The notes below the pieces were generated by a model that was not told where the DNA came from, made no database searches, and was given only the letters and a program-made list of their open reading frames with translations. The translations under genes and the position numbers were made by a program. A stretch of 64,000 nucleotides of DNA from positions 1-64,000 of the forward strand of contig JAJEBS010000190.1 of the NCBI GenBank assembly GCA_022822425.1. Reading direction: 5' to 3'. Shown piece after piece: positions 33,944 through 43,069 of this stretch (positions are counted from its first letter, which is position 1; the number at the start of each line of letters is the position of its first letter). This stretch comes from Gemmatimonadota bacterium. Its GTDB lineage: Bacteria > Gemmatimonadota > Gemmatimonadetes > Longimicrobiales > Gaopeijiaceae.

Positions 33944-36766
33944 TCACAGGTTCAGCCAGTAGTTCACCTTGACAAGGAAGATGTTGTCGGGGCGGATGCG
34001 CACCAGTTCGCCGGCGTCGTAGCGGAAGTCGAAGTCGCCGATGCCGTCGGACGCGAGCGGGTCCCAGGCGTCCCGCCGCGCGCGGTGGTAGCGGCGCTGC
34101 TGCCATACCAGGAAGAGCGTCGATCCGGGGCTCCACTCCCAGCGCAGGACGGCATTGCCGCGCAGGCTGCGCACGTTGAAGTCCCGGTCGTGGATGGTGA
34201 TTTCAGGAGCGGCCCCAGAGCCGTCGGGATCGATCAGGAAGCCGCCGTTGTCCAGCCGGTACATCGTGCCCGCGTCTTCGCCGTAGCGCAGGAAGTCGAA
34301 GGTTCCCGGCGTCCGGAATTCCTTCAGGCCCCCGTAGTCGCCGCTGGAGATGAGCGGCTGGGTGTAGACCTGGAGCGTCAGCGTGGGCGAGAAGGTGACG
34401 TTCAGCCGGGTGTCGAGGGAAAGCGTGGTCTGGTCGATGGGGGCGAAGATGTAGCGATGGCCGAAGGTGGCGGTGGCCAGCGGGTCGGTGCGCGAGGTCA
34501 CGTACTGCGCCTCGGCGTAGCTGCGCGTGAGCCTGGGGCCCAGACGCAGCTCCAGCTTCTCGCCCGACTTGTAGGTGACGTTCAGCGATCCGGTGTGGCT
34601 CCAGGATCCGGCTTCGTCGAAGGCCCAGTTGTAGCTCGCCCGGCCGCTCACGGGCTGCCGCGAGTCGGAGGAGAGGTTGGCGTTGCCCGCGTAGTATTGG
34701 GGATCGCGCGCGAGTGGGCCGCCGCGGGTGAGGCGGTCGTTGTCGGTCGGAGCCCGGATCACCCCGCGGACCGAGCCGCCCCAGTAGTTCAGCCATTGCC
34801 AGTTCAGGTTGACGTTGAACTCCGAGTGCAGGCGGTCGCCCGCCGTGTTCCACTTGCCGTCCGGACCGCCGGAGACCGACCAGTTGCGCAGCCACGTTCC
34901 GGGGCGCGGCTGGCGCCAGGTGAGGTGGGTGTCGAGCATGATGCGGTCGGCTTCGGTCTGGAAGCCGATGTCGTTGACCTCGTAGCCGGGGCTGATGCTC
35001 GCCATGGCGATGCGCGCCGTGAACGACCCCGACTGCTTGTTCACGTCGAACATGGCGTAATGGCCGCCCAGCGAGGTGGCGTCGGGGTCGAGCACGCGGT
35101 TGTCGTCGGGGCGCTGGAAGTAGCGGGCCGAGGCATGCTGTGTGCGCAGGATGGCCGCCTCGCTGCCGGAGACGAGGCTGCCGGAGAAGGCCCCGTTGAT
35201 GCGCCACGAGCGGTCGTCCCACTCGTGGATGAAGTCCACTCCGGCGACGTACGCCGAGGAGTGCAGGCGGTTGTCCAGGATGCTGCCGGAGAGGTTGCGG
35301 TTGACGGCGGTGGCCATGGCGCCCAGTTGCGTGAGGCCGTCCCGGAGGTCGCGCCGCAGCCTTCCCGCCAGGTAGTTGGTGGCGGGTTCGAGTTCGGCTT
35401 CGCCGCGGATCCCGCCGGCGTCCACGTAGGGGGCCATTTCGCGCCCGGTCACGGCCTCCAGCAGCCCGGCCGACCAGCCGTCGCCCACCTTTCCGGTGAT
35501 TTTGGCGGCCCCCACGATGGTGGTCGCGGTGGGTGCGTCCGAAAAGACCGCGTCCGACGCCATCGGCCCCTGCGGCCGTCGGCCGATGCGGCGCGAGTAC
35601 ATGACGGTCGGGGGACGCCCGGTGCTGCCCCCTGGTCCGCCGCGCGCGAACTGGAAGATCTCCCCGCCCTCCACGAAGAAGGGGCGCCGCTCATCGAAGC
35701 GGGTCTCGAAGGCGGTGAGGTTGATCACCGCCGGGTCCACCTCGACCTGGCCGAAGTCGGGGTTGACGGTGGCGTCCAGGGTGAGGTTCGAGCCCAGCCG
35801 GTACTTGAGGTCGGCGCCCGCCCGTCCGAAGTAGTCGGAGCCCGAGCGGAACGGGTTGCTGAACGAGACGTCGGCCGGCGCCGTCCGGTGAATGTACTCG
35901 GCGCTCAGCCCGGCGTAGGGCAGGATCTCCAGCCGGCGTCCGGAAGCGACGCCCTCGATTCCGCCGAGGTGCCCGAATCGCGCCACGCCGCCTGGTTCAA
36001 GCTTGGGCGTGAAGGAGAAGACGGCGCGCTCCTGGTTGCGATTGATGGTGCGCTCGATCTGTAGTCCCCACACCTGATCTTCGGCCGGGCTGAAGCGAAG
36101 CTGGCTGAAGGGGATGCGCATCTCCGCGAACCAGCCCTCTTCGGTGATCGAGGTAGCGACGTCCCAGACCGGGTCCCAGGAACCGTCCCCGCGGCCGTCT
36201 CCCCTGCCGCCGCCGAAGATGCCCGATCCTCCGCTCAGGACTTCGTCGCGCTTCATCCCCGAGGGATTGGTGGAGAAGCGATACGCGGTGCGGTGATCGT
36301 GGTAGCTGTCCACGGTCACCGTGAAGAAGTCCGAATCGGGCACCCCCGCGTCGCGGCGGGCGAGCCGGGTGGTGACCGGCGCCGAGTCCAGCAGCCGCGC
36401 GCCTACGTAGAGGGCGTTGTCGTCGTACAGGAAGCGGACTTCTGTGCGCTCGCTGACCGGGAAGCCCTCGTTCGGGTCCATCTGGGTGAACTCCGTCACC
36501 GGTGCGGCATCGGCCCAGGGCGCCTCCTCCAGCCGGCCATCGATCCGGATGTCGGTGGGCGTTCGGAGCGCGCGTGCCTCCGGCGCCTCGGCGTGGGGCA
36601 CCAGGGCAAGCGCCGGGACGCCGCCGTCATCGTTCTGCTGGGCGGCCAGAGCCGCGGGGGCGGGGAGGAATGCGGGAGAGGCGGCCAGCAGGAGGGCCGC
36701 CGGCAGCCCGAGCGGGCGCACCCTGCCCGGCGCGCCGAGACCCGTCCGGACCGAGCGGTTCACCAT
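33944..36766 (-). CDS. Outer-membrane DUF5916-type protein with CBM9-like N-terminal domain
   Basis: 940 residues with a signal peptide ending ALAAQ (about 42). A CBM9-like beta-sandwich (about 60-250) opens with DIRIDGRLEEAPWADAAPVTEFTQMDP and contains VRFLYDDNALYVGARLLDS. The rest is a long beta-rich region consistent with an outer-membrane barrel, with alternating strands and aromatic turns to the final VKVNYWLNL. Such proteins are frequent in Bacteroidota and Gemmatimonadota and are of unknown function, perhaps glycan binding. The start overlaps the stop of the winged-helix membrane gene by 7 bp, implying one operon. Confidence 0.8.
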   Translation of the reverse strand: MVNRSVRTGLGAPGRVRPLGLPAALLLAASPAFLPAPAALAAQQNDDGGVPALALVPHAEAPEARALRTPTDIRIDGRLEEAPWADAAPVTEFTQMDPNEGFPVSERTEVRFLYDDNALYVGARLLDSAPVTTRLARRDAGVPDSDFFTVTVDSYHDHRTAYRFSTNPSGMKRDEVLSGGSGIFGGGRGDGRGDGSWDPVWDVATSITEEGWFAEMRIPFSQLRFSPAEDQVWGLQIERTINRNQERAVFSFTPKLEPGGVARFGHLGGIEGVASGRRLEILPYAGLSAEYIHRTAPADVSFSNPFRSGSDYFGRAGADLKYRLGSNLTLDATVNPDFGQVEVDPAVINLTAFETRFDERRPFFVEGGEIFQFARGGPGGSTGRPPTVMYSRRIGRRPQGPMASDAVFSDAPTATTIVGAAKITGKVGDGWSAGLLEAVTGREMAPYVDAGGIRGEAELEPATNYLAGRLRRDLRDGLTQLGAMATAVNRNLSGSILDNRLHSSAYVAGVDFIHEWDDRSWRINGAFSGSLVSGSEAAILRTQHASARYFQRPDDNRVLDPDATSLGGHYAMFDVNKQSGSFTARIAMASISPGYEVNDIGFQTEADRIMLDTHLTWRQPRPGTWLRNWSVSGGPDGKWNTAGDRLHSEFNVNLNWQWLNYWGGSVRGVIRAPTDNDRLTRGGPLARDPQYYAGNANLSSDSRQPVSGRASYNWAFDEAGSWSHTGSLNVTYKSGEKLELRLGPRLTRSYAEAQYVTSRTDPLATATFGHRYIFAPIDQTTLSLDTRLNVTFSPTLTLQVYTQPLISSGDYGGLKEFRTPGTFDFLRYGEDAGTMYRLDNGGFLIDPDGSGAAPEITIHDRDFNVRSLRGNAVLRWEWSPGSTLFLVWQQRRYHRARRDAWDPLASDGIGDFDFRYDAGELVRIRPDNIFLVKVNYWLNL

Positions 36767-38358
36767 CCGTGCGGGCGCCTCGGCTTCGCGGGACGCCGCA
36801 CCTTCATTTGACGTGCCGACTGGGAGGGAGTCTCGATGCCGGCGAGCTCCATGTCGTCCAGATAGCGCACCGTATCGGGGGCGGACACGGACTTGCGCAA
36901 CTCGCGGTCGAAGTTGGCCCGGGCGCGCGCCGACTCCTCCTCCGGGGTGTCCCCGCTCGAGTAGACCACCCGTCCGACCGAACGCTTGTCCAGACGGAGC
37001 GCGGACCGCACTTCCTCTCCCGCGAGGAAGGCGGATCGGATCGAGGGGAAGCGGTAGACGATCTGGCCGGAGTCGGCGGGCTCAACCTCGGCGTCGAACT
37101 CGGCGGACATCTTCTGGAGCTGGTTGCGCACGTCGGCCGCGCCGATGTCCGGGTCCACCAGCGCGATGCGCACATCGTCCGTGGCGCGCTCCGCCGAGAG
37201 CGGGGCTGCGCCCCCGAGGCTCTGCCGGAAGACCATGCCGAGAAGCACCTTGCGCACGTTGCGCAGGCGGCGGCGGGCGTTCTCGGCCCTGTGGCCGACC
37301 CACCGCACCAGCGGCACCGAGAAAAAAAGCGTGCTGAAGACCGCGGGGACCCAGATGAGGCCGATCTCGGCCCCCGGTCCCCCCAGTCCCAGAGGGGGAA
37401 AGATCAGCACCGGGGCGGAGAGCGCCGCCAGCAGGTTGAACCCGTTCAGAGAACCGATGAGCACGTTGGTTCCGGTCTTGTTGCCGGTGAACTCGGCCGC
37501 CTTTTCCAGGCGTTGCCACGCCGGGGCGGGTGGGCGCGCCTTCACGCGTCCGTGCGCGCTCACCAGCAGGTCGGCGAAGCTGTAGACCAGTTCGCCCTCG
37601 CGCGAGACGTGCACGTCCCCGCCGTAGGCGCCCATCAGCCGGCCGATCTCCTCCTCCGCCTCCGGGACCGGCAGCCCGGTGTGGCGCACGAGTTCGGGCA
37701 CGGTCAGGGTGCCCTTGCGCGCCCGGATGAGACGGATGACGCTGCGGTCGCGGTCGCGAAGGGTCGCGCGCGGCCGGTCGGGGCCGAAGACGAAGGCGAA
37801 CACCTTCTTGTAGAAGGGCACCTTCCTGCCGCTACGGCGCTCGAAACGGTTGCCGTAGTACGGTTGGCCCAGGCGCCAGTCCGGGGTCCAGAGCCAGAAC
37901 AGGAAGGGAAAATGGAAGCCTCCGCCGCGGTGCCGCCCGCCACCCAGAATGGAGCCTCCGTTGCGATCGTTGCCGCGCGAAGCGGCGATCAGGGCGGCGA
38001 TCAGAAGGGCCACGAAGACGACGAAATAGACCACCAGCATGACCACGATCCAGATCTTGAACGCGGTCTTGAGCACGCGCGCGGCGGTCGAGCGGAAGCG
38101 GACCCAGAGGGGCGTGTGGTCGCGCCGCAGAAGGCGGCGCTGGAAGGCGTACACGATGTCGCCCTGTTCGCCGACTTCGACGTGTCCCTGGTACGTCTCC
38201 AGCAACTTCCTGAGGCCGGATTCGGCGTCCGCCTGCGCGAGTCCGGTGGCGGCCATGACGTCGCCGACGGTGGCGCGCCCGCCCAGGCCGCGGAGGGCGC
38301 GGCGAAGTGGATCGGCGATCGGGGTATCGAGACCGGTGGCCGGAAGTGCGGTCGCCAT
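36760..38358 (-). CDS. Membrane protein with two winged-helix-like modules, unknown function
   Basis: 532 residues. Two similar helical modules are visible: one near 10-65 (GRATVGDVMAATGLAQADAESGLRKLL...GDIVYAF) and one near 200-260 (GTLTVPELVRHTGLPVPEAEEEIGRLM...GELVYSF). Each looks like a small winged helix ending in a beta wing. Hydrophobic segments follow each module (about 85-125, with a glycine-rich loop after; and about 310-370). A charged soluble C-terminal region includes a third, weaker ADVRNQLQKM...GQIVYRFPS copy. No known domain was recognised. The exact start is uncertain, as no ribosome site is seen; an upstream in-frame start gives 17 more residues. Confidence 0.6.
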   Translation of the reverse strand: MATALPATGLDTPIADPLRRALRGLGGRATVGDVMAATGLAQADAESGLRKLLETYQGHVEVGEQGDIVYAFQRRLLRRDHTPLWVRFRSTAARVLKTAFKIWIVVMLVVYFVVFVALLIAALIAASRGNDRNGGSILGGGRHRGGGFHFPFLFWLWTPDWRLGQPYYGNRFERRSGRKVPFYKKVFAFVFGPDRPRATLRDRDRSVIRLIRARKGTLTVPELVRHTGLPVPEAEEEIGRLMGAYGGDVHVSREGELVYSFADLLVSAHGRVKARPPAPAWQRLEKAAEFTGNKTGTNVLIGSLNGFNLLAALSAPVLIFPPLGLGGPGAEIGLIWVPAVFSTLFFSVPLVRWVGHRAENARRRLRNVRKVLLGMVFRQSLGGAAPLSAERATDDVRIALVDPDIGAADVRNQLQKMSAEFDAEVEPADSGQIVYRFPSIRSAFLAGEEVRSALRLDKRSVGRVVYSSGDTPEEESARARANFDRELRKSVSAPDTVRYLDDMELAGIETPSQSARQMKVRRPAKPRRPHGW

Positions 38359-38416
38359 CGTGTCGCGTCCGGGGTTTCGGGGGTCGTGGATCGCGGGACA
38401 GCAGCGCACGCGATTC

Positions 38417-38444
38417 TTGTCAACGGGGCTACGTACTCTAATCT
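38417..38444 (+). promoter_or_regulatory. Possible sigma-70 promoter for the HEAT/cyclophilin gene
   Basis: TTGTCA (38417-38422, 5 of 6 to TTGACA) is followed after 16 bp by TAATCT (38439-38444, 3 of 6 to TATAAT) in a locally AT-rich patch of the 199-bp divergent region. The leader to the ATG at 38558 would be about 105 nt. The -10 match is weak. Confidence 0.3.
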
Positions 38445-38557
38445 ATTCCGTGTTTCGCCACAGGCGAACGCCGCGCGGGGATGCAGGGTATCCGACCGGG
38501 GCGGTGGGCCGGGCGACAGGCATGACGGGAACGAAAGGCGAGGAGGGGCTGGACGGG

Positions 38558-40714
38558 ATGCTCGATAAACTGCGGTGCTTCGGGTCGGCGTGGCGCTCAG
38601 GTTGCGGAAGACTCCTGACCTGCGCGGTCACCCTGGGCGGCGGTCTGGTCGCGGGGTGCGGGGGCGGGGAGGATGCGGGGGAGGTCCGGCTGCTCCCCGG
38701 GAGCGAGGAAATCCTCCACCGCGTCCTCGAGACGGAGGACTCCCGTTCACGCGACGACGCCGCGCACTTCACGTTCCTCGAGGGAATCTCCTGGCCCGAC
38801 CCGGAGGTGCAGCGGATCGCCGTGCGCGCGCTGGGGCGCCAGGAGAACCCTTCGGCTCTGGTGGACATCGATTCCATGCTGGAGAGCCCCTACGCGGATG
38901 TTCGGGCCGAGGCCGTCAACGCCCTCGCCCAGGCCGTTGCCGGCAGCGAGCCCGGCCGGGCGATGCTCACGCTGATGAACTTCCTGCCCCACGAGAGGGA
39001 GCCGGAGGTGCGCAGCGCGGTGCTCGAGGCCCTGGGCCGGCTCGCGTACCGGAATCCCGAAGAGGTGGGGCAGGCCTACGACCTCCTGCTCGAGAATCTG
39101 GTCACGGGGCTGGCAGGAGGCGGCTCCATCTCCCTGCGGAGGCTGCCCCATCCCGTCATCCTCGGAGGCGCGCGCGCGCTGGAAAGCCTGATACGCACGC
39201 AGTCCCAGCTCGCGCCTCCCCCGCTCGTGCTGGAAGCGCTGGCGGAGTTGGCCGGCTACCGGGGGGTGGATGGAGAGGAGGACGCGCAGGTGCGCCGGCT
39301 CGCCCTGGCGGGACTGGTGAGTGCGGGAAGACCCACCGAAGACGTGATCGCGGCCGCGCTGGCCGACGAGGACGCGCAGGTGCGCCGCCTCGCCGTGCTC
39401 GCCATCGAGGAGGGCGCGCTCGATGAGGTGCGGGCTCCCCTCGCCCGGACGCTGACCGACACGAGTCACCTGGTGCGGGTGGAGGCCGTGAGAGCCTTGA
39501 GCGAAAGGGTGGACGGCAGCCAGGCCTGCGCGGAACTGGTGGCGTTGCTAGAGGACCCGAGCGCGCACGTGGCCCTCGAGGCCATCAACCGCCTCGCCGG
39601 TTGTCCGCCGGAGACCGCTCTGGCGCCTCTGGATGCGCTGGTCCTGCGGGCCGACTCCGTGTCGGCCGGCGACTGGCACCGGGCGGCGCACAGCCTGGTG
39701 GCGCTGGCCGCGGTTTCCTCCTTCACCGCCCGCGGCCGGCTGCCCGCATTCTCCGCTCATCCGGTCTGGCAGATGCGCATGTATGCCGCGCGCGCCGCCG
39801 CCCGCCTGGAACTCGTACCCGAACTCCTGGCGCTGGCTGGTGACGAGCACTGGAATGTGCGTCAGGCGGCCATCGCCGGGCTCGCGCCGCTGGTGGGCCA
39901 CGACGCCGACTCGGTCTACCTCGACGCCCTGGGCGCGGACGATCCGCAGCTGGTGCTGACGGCGGCCCGATCGCTGGCCGGAAGCACGCATCCGGATGCG
40001 CTGCCGGCCGCCTTCGATGCGCTCGGGCGCATGAGTGCCGATCGCAGGGAGACCCACCGGGACGTGCGCCTGGAACTCCTGCAGAGGATACGGGAGCTGG
40101 GTTCCCTGGAAGACCTCGATCGCGTGCAGCCCTACATGGAGGACTACGATCCGGTCGTAGCCCGGGTCGCCGAATTCCTCCGCAACGACTGGACCGGAAG
40201 CGACCTTCGCTGGGCTCGTCCGTCGCCCCCGGAGCGGGCGCCGATGCCCACCTTCGAGGAAATGCGCCGGATGGCGGCTTCCCGGGCCGTGATCCGCATG
40301 GCCGGGGGCGGCGAGATCGTCCTCGCACTGCTCCCGTTCGAGTCGCCCGCCAACACGGCGCGCTTCGTGCGCCTGGCGCGCGAAGGATACTTCGACGGGC
40401 TCACCTTCCACCGGGTGGTCCCCAACTTCGTCATCCAGGGGGGCAGCCCCGGGGCCAACGAGTACCACGGGGACGGGCCCTACACCCGCGACGAACTGAC
40501 CATGCGCTCGCACGTGCGCGGCACCGTCGGCATCTCGACCCGGGGGCGCGACACCGGCGATGGCCAGATCTTCGTGAACCTGGTGGACAACCCCCGCCTC
40601 GACCACAACTACACCATCATCGCAAGGGTGGTGGAAGGCATGGAGGTGGTCGACGGCGTGCTGGAGGGGGCCGTCATGGAGCAGGTCGTCGTCGTGGAAC
40701 CGGCTCCCGGGTAG
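38558..40714 (+). CDS. HEAT-repeat lipoprotein with C-terminal cyclophilin peptidyl-prolyl isomerase domain
   Basis: 718 residues. The signal has a lipobox GLVAGC (Cys34) followed by GGG, so it should be lipid-anchored. Residues about 60-540 form HEAT-like helical repeats, including near-identical EDAQVRRLALAGLV and EDAQVRRLAVLAIE units. Residues about 565-718 are a cyclophilin: FHRVVPNFVIQGGSPGANEY, VGISTRGRDTGDGQIFVNL and YTIIARVVEGMEVVDGV. The isomerase arginine of FHR is present. It likely assists folding of exported proteins in the periplasm, with the repeats binding clients. AGGAGG at 38541-38546 fixes the start; another in-frame ATG at 38522 is less likely. Confidence 0.87.
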   Translation: MLDKLRCFGSAWRSGCGRLLTCAVTLGGGLVAGCGGGEDAGEVRLLPGSEEILHRVLETEDSRSRDDAAHFTFLEGISWPDPEVQRIAVRALGRQENPSALVDIDSMLESPYADVRAEAVNALAQAVAGSEPGRAMLTLMNFLPHEREPEVRSAVLEALGRLAYRNPEEVGQAYDLLLENLVTGLAGGGSISLRRLPHPVILGGARALESLIRTQSQLAPPPLVLEALAELAGYRGVDGEEDAQVRRLALAGLVSAGRPTEDVIAAALADEDAQVRRLAVLAIEEGALDEVRAPLARTLTDTSHLVRVEAVRALSERVDGSQACAELVALLEDPSAHVALEAINRLAGCPPETALAPLDALVLRADSVSAGDWHRAAHSLVALAAVSSFTARGRLPAFSAHPVWQMRMYAARAAARLELVPELLALAGDEHWNVRQAAIAGLAPLVGHDADSVYLDALGADDPQLVLTAARSLAGSTHPDALPAAFDALGRMSADRRETHRDVRLELLQRIRELGSLEDLDRVQPYMEDYDPVVARVAEFLRNDWTGSDLRWARPSPPERAPMPTFEEMRRMAASRAVIRMAGGGEIVLALLPFESPANTARFVRLAREGYFDGLTFHRVVPNFVIQGGSPGANEYHGDGPYTRDELTMRSHVRGTVGISTRGRDTGDGQIFVNLVDNPRLDHNYTIIARVVEGMEVVDGVLEGAVMEQVVVVEPAPG

Positions 40715-40817
40715 ACGCTCACCGCCGAACAGGCTTTCATCCCAAACCGGCTCCGTCCTCCGCGCCGGATCGTCCATCGGCTGCAACCCAGTCCCCGCCC
40801 ACCCGCGAGACCGCCTC

Positions 40818-41795
40818 ATGTCCCAGCGAAACATCCTCTACCTGTCCCGTGCCCACGTCGAGCAAGCCGGAGTCTCCATGGCGGAGATCATCGACGCCCT
40901 GGAGTTCATGTTCCGGGAGAAGGCGGCGGGCCGGGTGGAGATGCCGCCCAAGCCCGGCATCCATCCGCGGCCGGACTCCTTCCTGCACGCGATGCCGGCG
41001 TACGTCGAGCGTCAGAATGCCGCCGGGATCAAGTGGATCTCGGCCTATCCGGACAATCCCGCGCACGGATTGCCCTACATTACCGGGCTGATCCTCCTGA
41101 ACGACCCGGAGACGGGGCTGCCGCTCGCGGTGATGGACGCGACCTGGATCACGGCCATGCGCACCGGGGCCGCGTCGGCGCTGGCCGGCAAGTACCTGGC
41201 GCGCCCGGATGCCTCGAGCGTCGGCATCGTCGCCTGCGGCGTCCAGGGGCGCAGCAACCTCGAGGCCTTCTGCACCCTGTTCCCCGTGCAGCGGGTGCAC
41301 GCGTACGACATCGACCAGGCCGCCATGCACGCCTATGTCGAAGAGATGGGAGAGCGCATGGGCGTCGAGGTGCGGCCGGTGGGAACGGTTGCGGAGGCGG
41401 TACGGGGGATGGACATCGTCGTGACCAGCGGCCCCATCCTGCTCGACCCCGACCCCGCCATCCCGCCCGGGTGGCTTTCGCCCGGCGCCTTCGCATGCCC
41501 GCTGGACTTCGACTCCTACTGGCAGCCGGAGGCGTTTCGCGAGGCGGATCTGCTGACCACCGACGACAGCGCGCAGTTTGCCTACTACCAGGGCGGGAGC
41601 GGCTATTTCGGCGACACGCCGACCCCCCACGCCGAACTGAGTGACGTGATCGCGGGCGGCGTCGCCGGACGGCGGGCCGAGGGCGATCGCATCATCGCCA
41701 TCCATCTGGGGCTGGCGCTCGAGGACATGGCCACGGCGAGACTCGTCTACGACGGGGCGCGCGCCGCCGGGATCGGCGTGGAGCTGGAGATATAG
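40818..41795 (+). CDS. Ornithine cyclodeaminase/mu-crystallin family protein
   Basis: 325 residues of the NAD(P)-dependent OCD/mu-crystallin family, which includes ornithine cyclodeaminases, ketimine reductases and alanine dehydrogenases. Features are the substrate-binding AGIKWISAYPDN lysine region near 70, the conserved ATWITAMRTGAASALAGKYL helix (about 110-130), and a Rossmann loop VGIVACGVQGRSNLEAF (about 135-151). Length is standard. The next gene starts directly after its stop, so the two are co-translated. The actual substrate is unknown. Confidence 0.87.
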   Translation: MSQRNILYLSRAHVEQAGVSMAEIIDALEFMFREKAAGRVEMPPKPGIHPRPDSFLHAMPAYVERQNAAGIKWISAYPDNPAHGLPYITGLILLNDPETGLPLAVMDATWITAMRTGAASALAGKYLARPDASSVGIVACGVQGRSNLEAFCTLFPVQRVHAYDIDQAAMHAYVEEMGERMGVEVRPVGTVAEAVRGMDIVVTSGPILLDPDPAIPPGWLSPGAFACPLDFDSYWQPEAFREADLLTTDDSAQFAYYQGGSGYFGDTPTPHAELSDVIAGGVAGRRAEGDRIIAIHLGLALEDMATARLVYDGARAAGIGVELEI

Positions 41796-42359
41796 GTGGC
41801 TGAACGGGGCAGGACGGAGATCCGCCGGCGCGACCGGGCCAGGGACGACGCCTGGACCCGGGACTTCATCCGGCAGGCGCGCGTCGGGGTCCTCGCCATG
41901 ACCCGCGGCGAGCAACCTCTCGTGAACAGCAACCTGTTCGTGTACGACACCGCCCGCCACGCCATCTACATCCATACCGCGCGCACCGGGCTGACCCGCG
42001 ACAGCCTGTCCCGTCCGGTGCCGGTGTGTTTCTCGGCCTTCGAAATGGGGCGCCTGCTGCCGGCGGACGAGGCGCTGGAGTTCAGCGTCGAGTTCGCCAG
42101 CGTCACGGCGTTCGGGACCGGGAGCGTGGTGGAGGATCCCGAGGAGGCGCGCGAAGCGCTTCAGATGCTTCTCGACAAGTACGCGCCCGAGCTGCGGCCG
42201 GACCGCGACTACCGCGCGATCACAGAGGGAGAGTTGAAGCGCACCAGCGTGTACCGGATCGACGTCGAGGACTGGACCGGGAAGCTCAAGCTGGTGGAGG
42301 ACGGGTTCACCGGCGCCTTCCACGTGCCCCCGCCAGCGATCTTCCCTCGGGCCCGCTGA
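41796..42359 (+). CDS. Pyridoxamine 5'-phosphate oxidase-like (FMN split-barrel) protein
   Basis: 187-residue flavin-binding split-barrel protein. Typical strands are VGVLAMTRGEQPLVNSNLFVYD, AIYIHTARTGLTRDSL and PVCFSAF, followed by FSVEFASVTAFGTGSVVED. It resembles the nitroimidazole-resistance (NimA)-like subgroup more than PdxH. The GTG start is immediately after the TAG of the ornithine-cyclodeaminase-like gene, with GGAG about 8 bp upstream inside it. A reductase for small heterocycles or a flavin/heme carrier is possible. Confidence 0.78.
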   Translation: MAERGRTEIRRRDRARDDAWTRDFIRQARVGVLAMTRGEQPLVNSNLFVYDTARHAIYIHTARTGLTRDSLSRPVPVCFSAFEMGRLLPADEALEFSVEFASVTAFGTGSVVEDPEEAREALQMLLDKYAPELRPDRDYRAITEGELKRTSVYRIDVEDWTGKLKLVEDGFTGAFHVPPPAIFPRAR

Positions 42360-42380
42360 GTCACGACGCGGCGGGTTGTT

Positions 42381-42401
42381 CGGCTCCCGGGGGCGGAGCC
42401 G
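42381..42401. terminator. Candidate hairpin terminator between convergent genes
   Basis: CGGCTCC (42381-42387) pairs perfectly with GGAGCCG (42395-42401) around a 7-base GC loop, 22 bp after the PNPOx-like stop and 55 bp before the apt stop. There is no T run. The position between convergent genes supports a terminator. Confidence 0.4.
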
Positions 42402-42455
42402 CCGCGCCCCGTCGGCCCGCCACCGCCGGATCGGCGGGGCCTCGAGCGGGACGGC

Positions 42456-42995
42456 TCAGGGATCGGCGTGGAGAAACGTGCAAAGGGCGAAGACCTCGAC
42501 GCCCATCGCCCCAAGGTGCCTGCGCCCGGGGAGTTCGGGCAGGTCCACCACGAAGCCGGCTCCCACCACCTCGCCTCCCATGCCGCGGATCAGTTCGATT
42601 GCCGCCGCCGCGCTCCCGCCGGTCGCGACCAGGTCGTCGATGAGCAGGACGCGCATTCCCGCACGGATCGACCCGGTCTGCATCTCGAGGCGCCCGGTGC
42701 CGTACTCGAGCGCGTAGTCGACGCCCACCACCTCGCCGGGCAGCTTCCCGGCCTTCCGCACCGGCACGAACCCGACTCCCAACCGCTGCGCCACCGGGAC
42801 GCCGAAGATGAACCCGCGCGCCTCGATGCCAGCGACGGCGTCCGGCGCCTCCGGGGCGAACCGCCGCACCAGGGCCTCGGTGGCCTCCTCGAAGCCCTCG
42901 TGGTCCTCGACCAGTCCCATGACATCGCGGAAGCGGATGCCGGGCGCGGGGAAGTCCGGGACCATGCGGATGAGGGACTTGATGTAGTGTGTCAT
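42456..42995 (-). CDS. apt: Adenine phosphoribosyltransferase
   Basis: 179-residue purine salvage enzyme converting adenine and PRPP to AMP in the cytosol. Landmarks are VPDFPAPGIRFRDVMGL near the N-terminus, the GIEARGFIFGVPVA loop (57-69), KAGKLPG (81-87), and the PRPP-binding VLLIDDLVATGGS (116-128). Length and motifs are standard for bacterial Apt. It stands alone, transcribed against the gene pair ending at 42359. Confidence 0.95.
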   Translation of the reverse strand: MTHYIKSLIRMVPDFPAPGIRFRDVMGLVEDHEGFEEATEALVRRFAPEAPDAVAGIEARGFIFGVPVAQRLGVGFVPVRKAGKLPGEVVGVDYALEYGTGRLEMQTGSIRAGMRVLLIDDLVATGGSAAAAIELIRGMGGEVVGAGFVVDLPELPGRRHLGAMGVEVFALCTFLHADP

Positions 42996-43069
42996 GGTGT
43001 TTACTGACGAGATAACTGTTGAGAACTGACAATATCATCACAACACCATCGGGCCGGCAAGGCGGCCAG

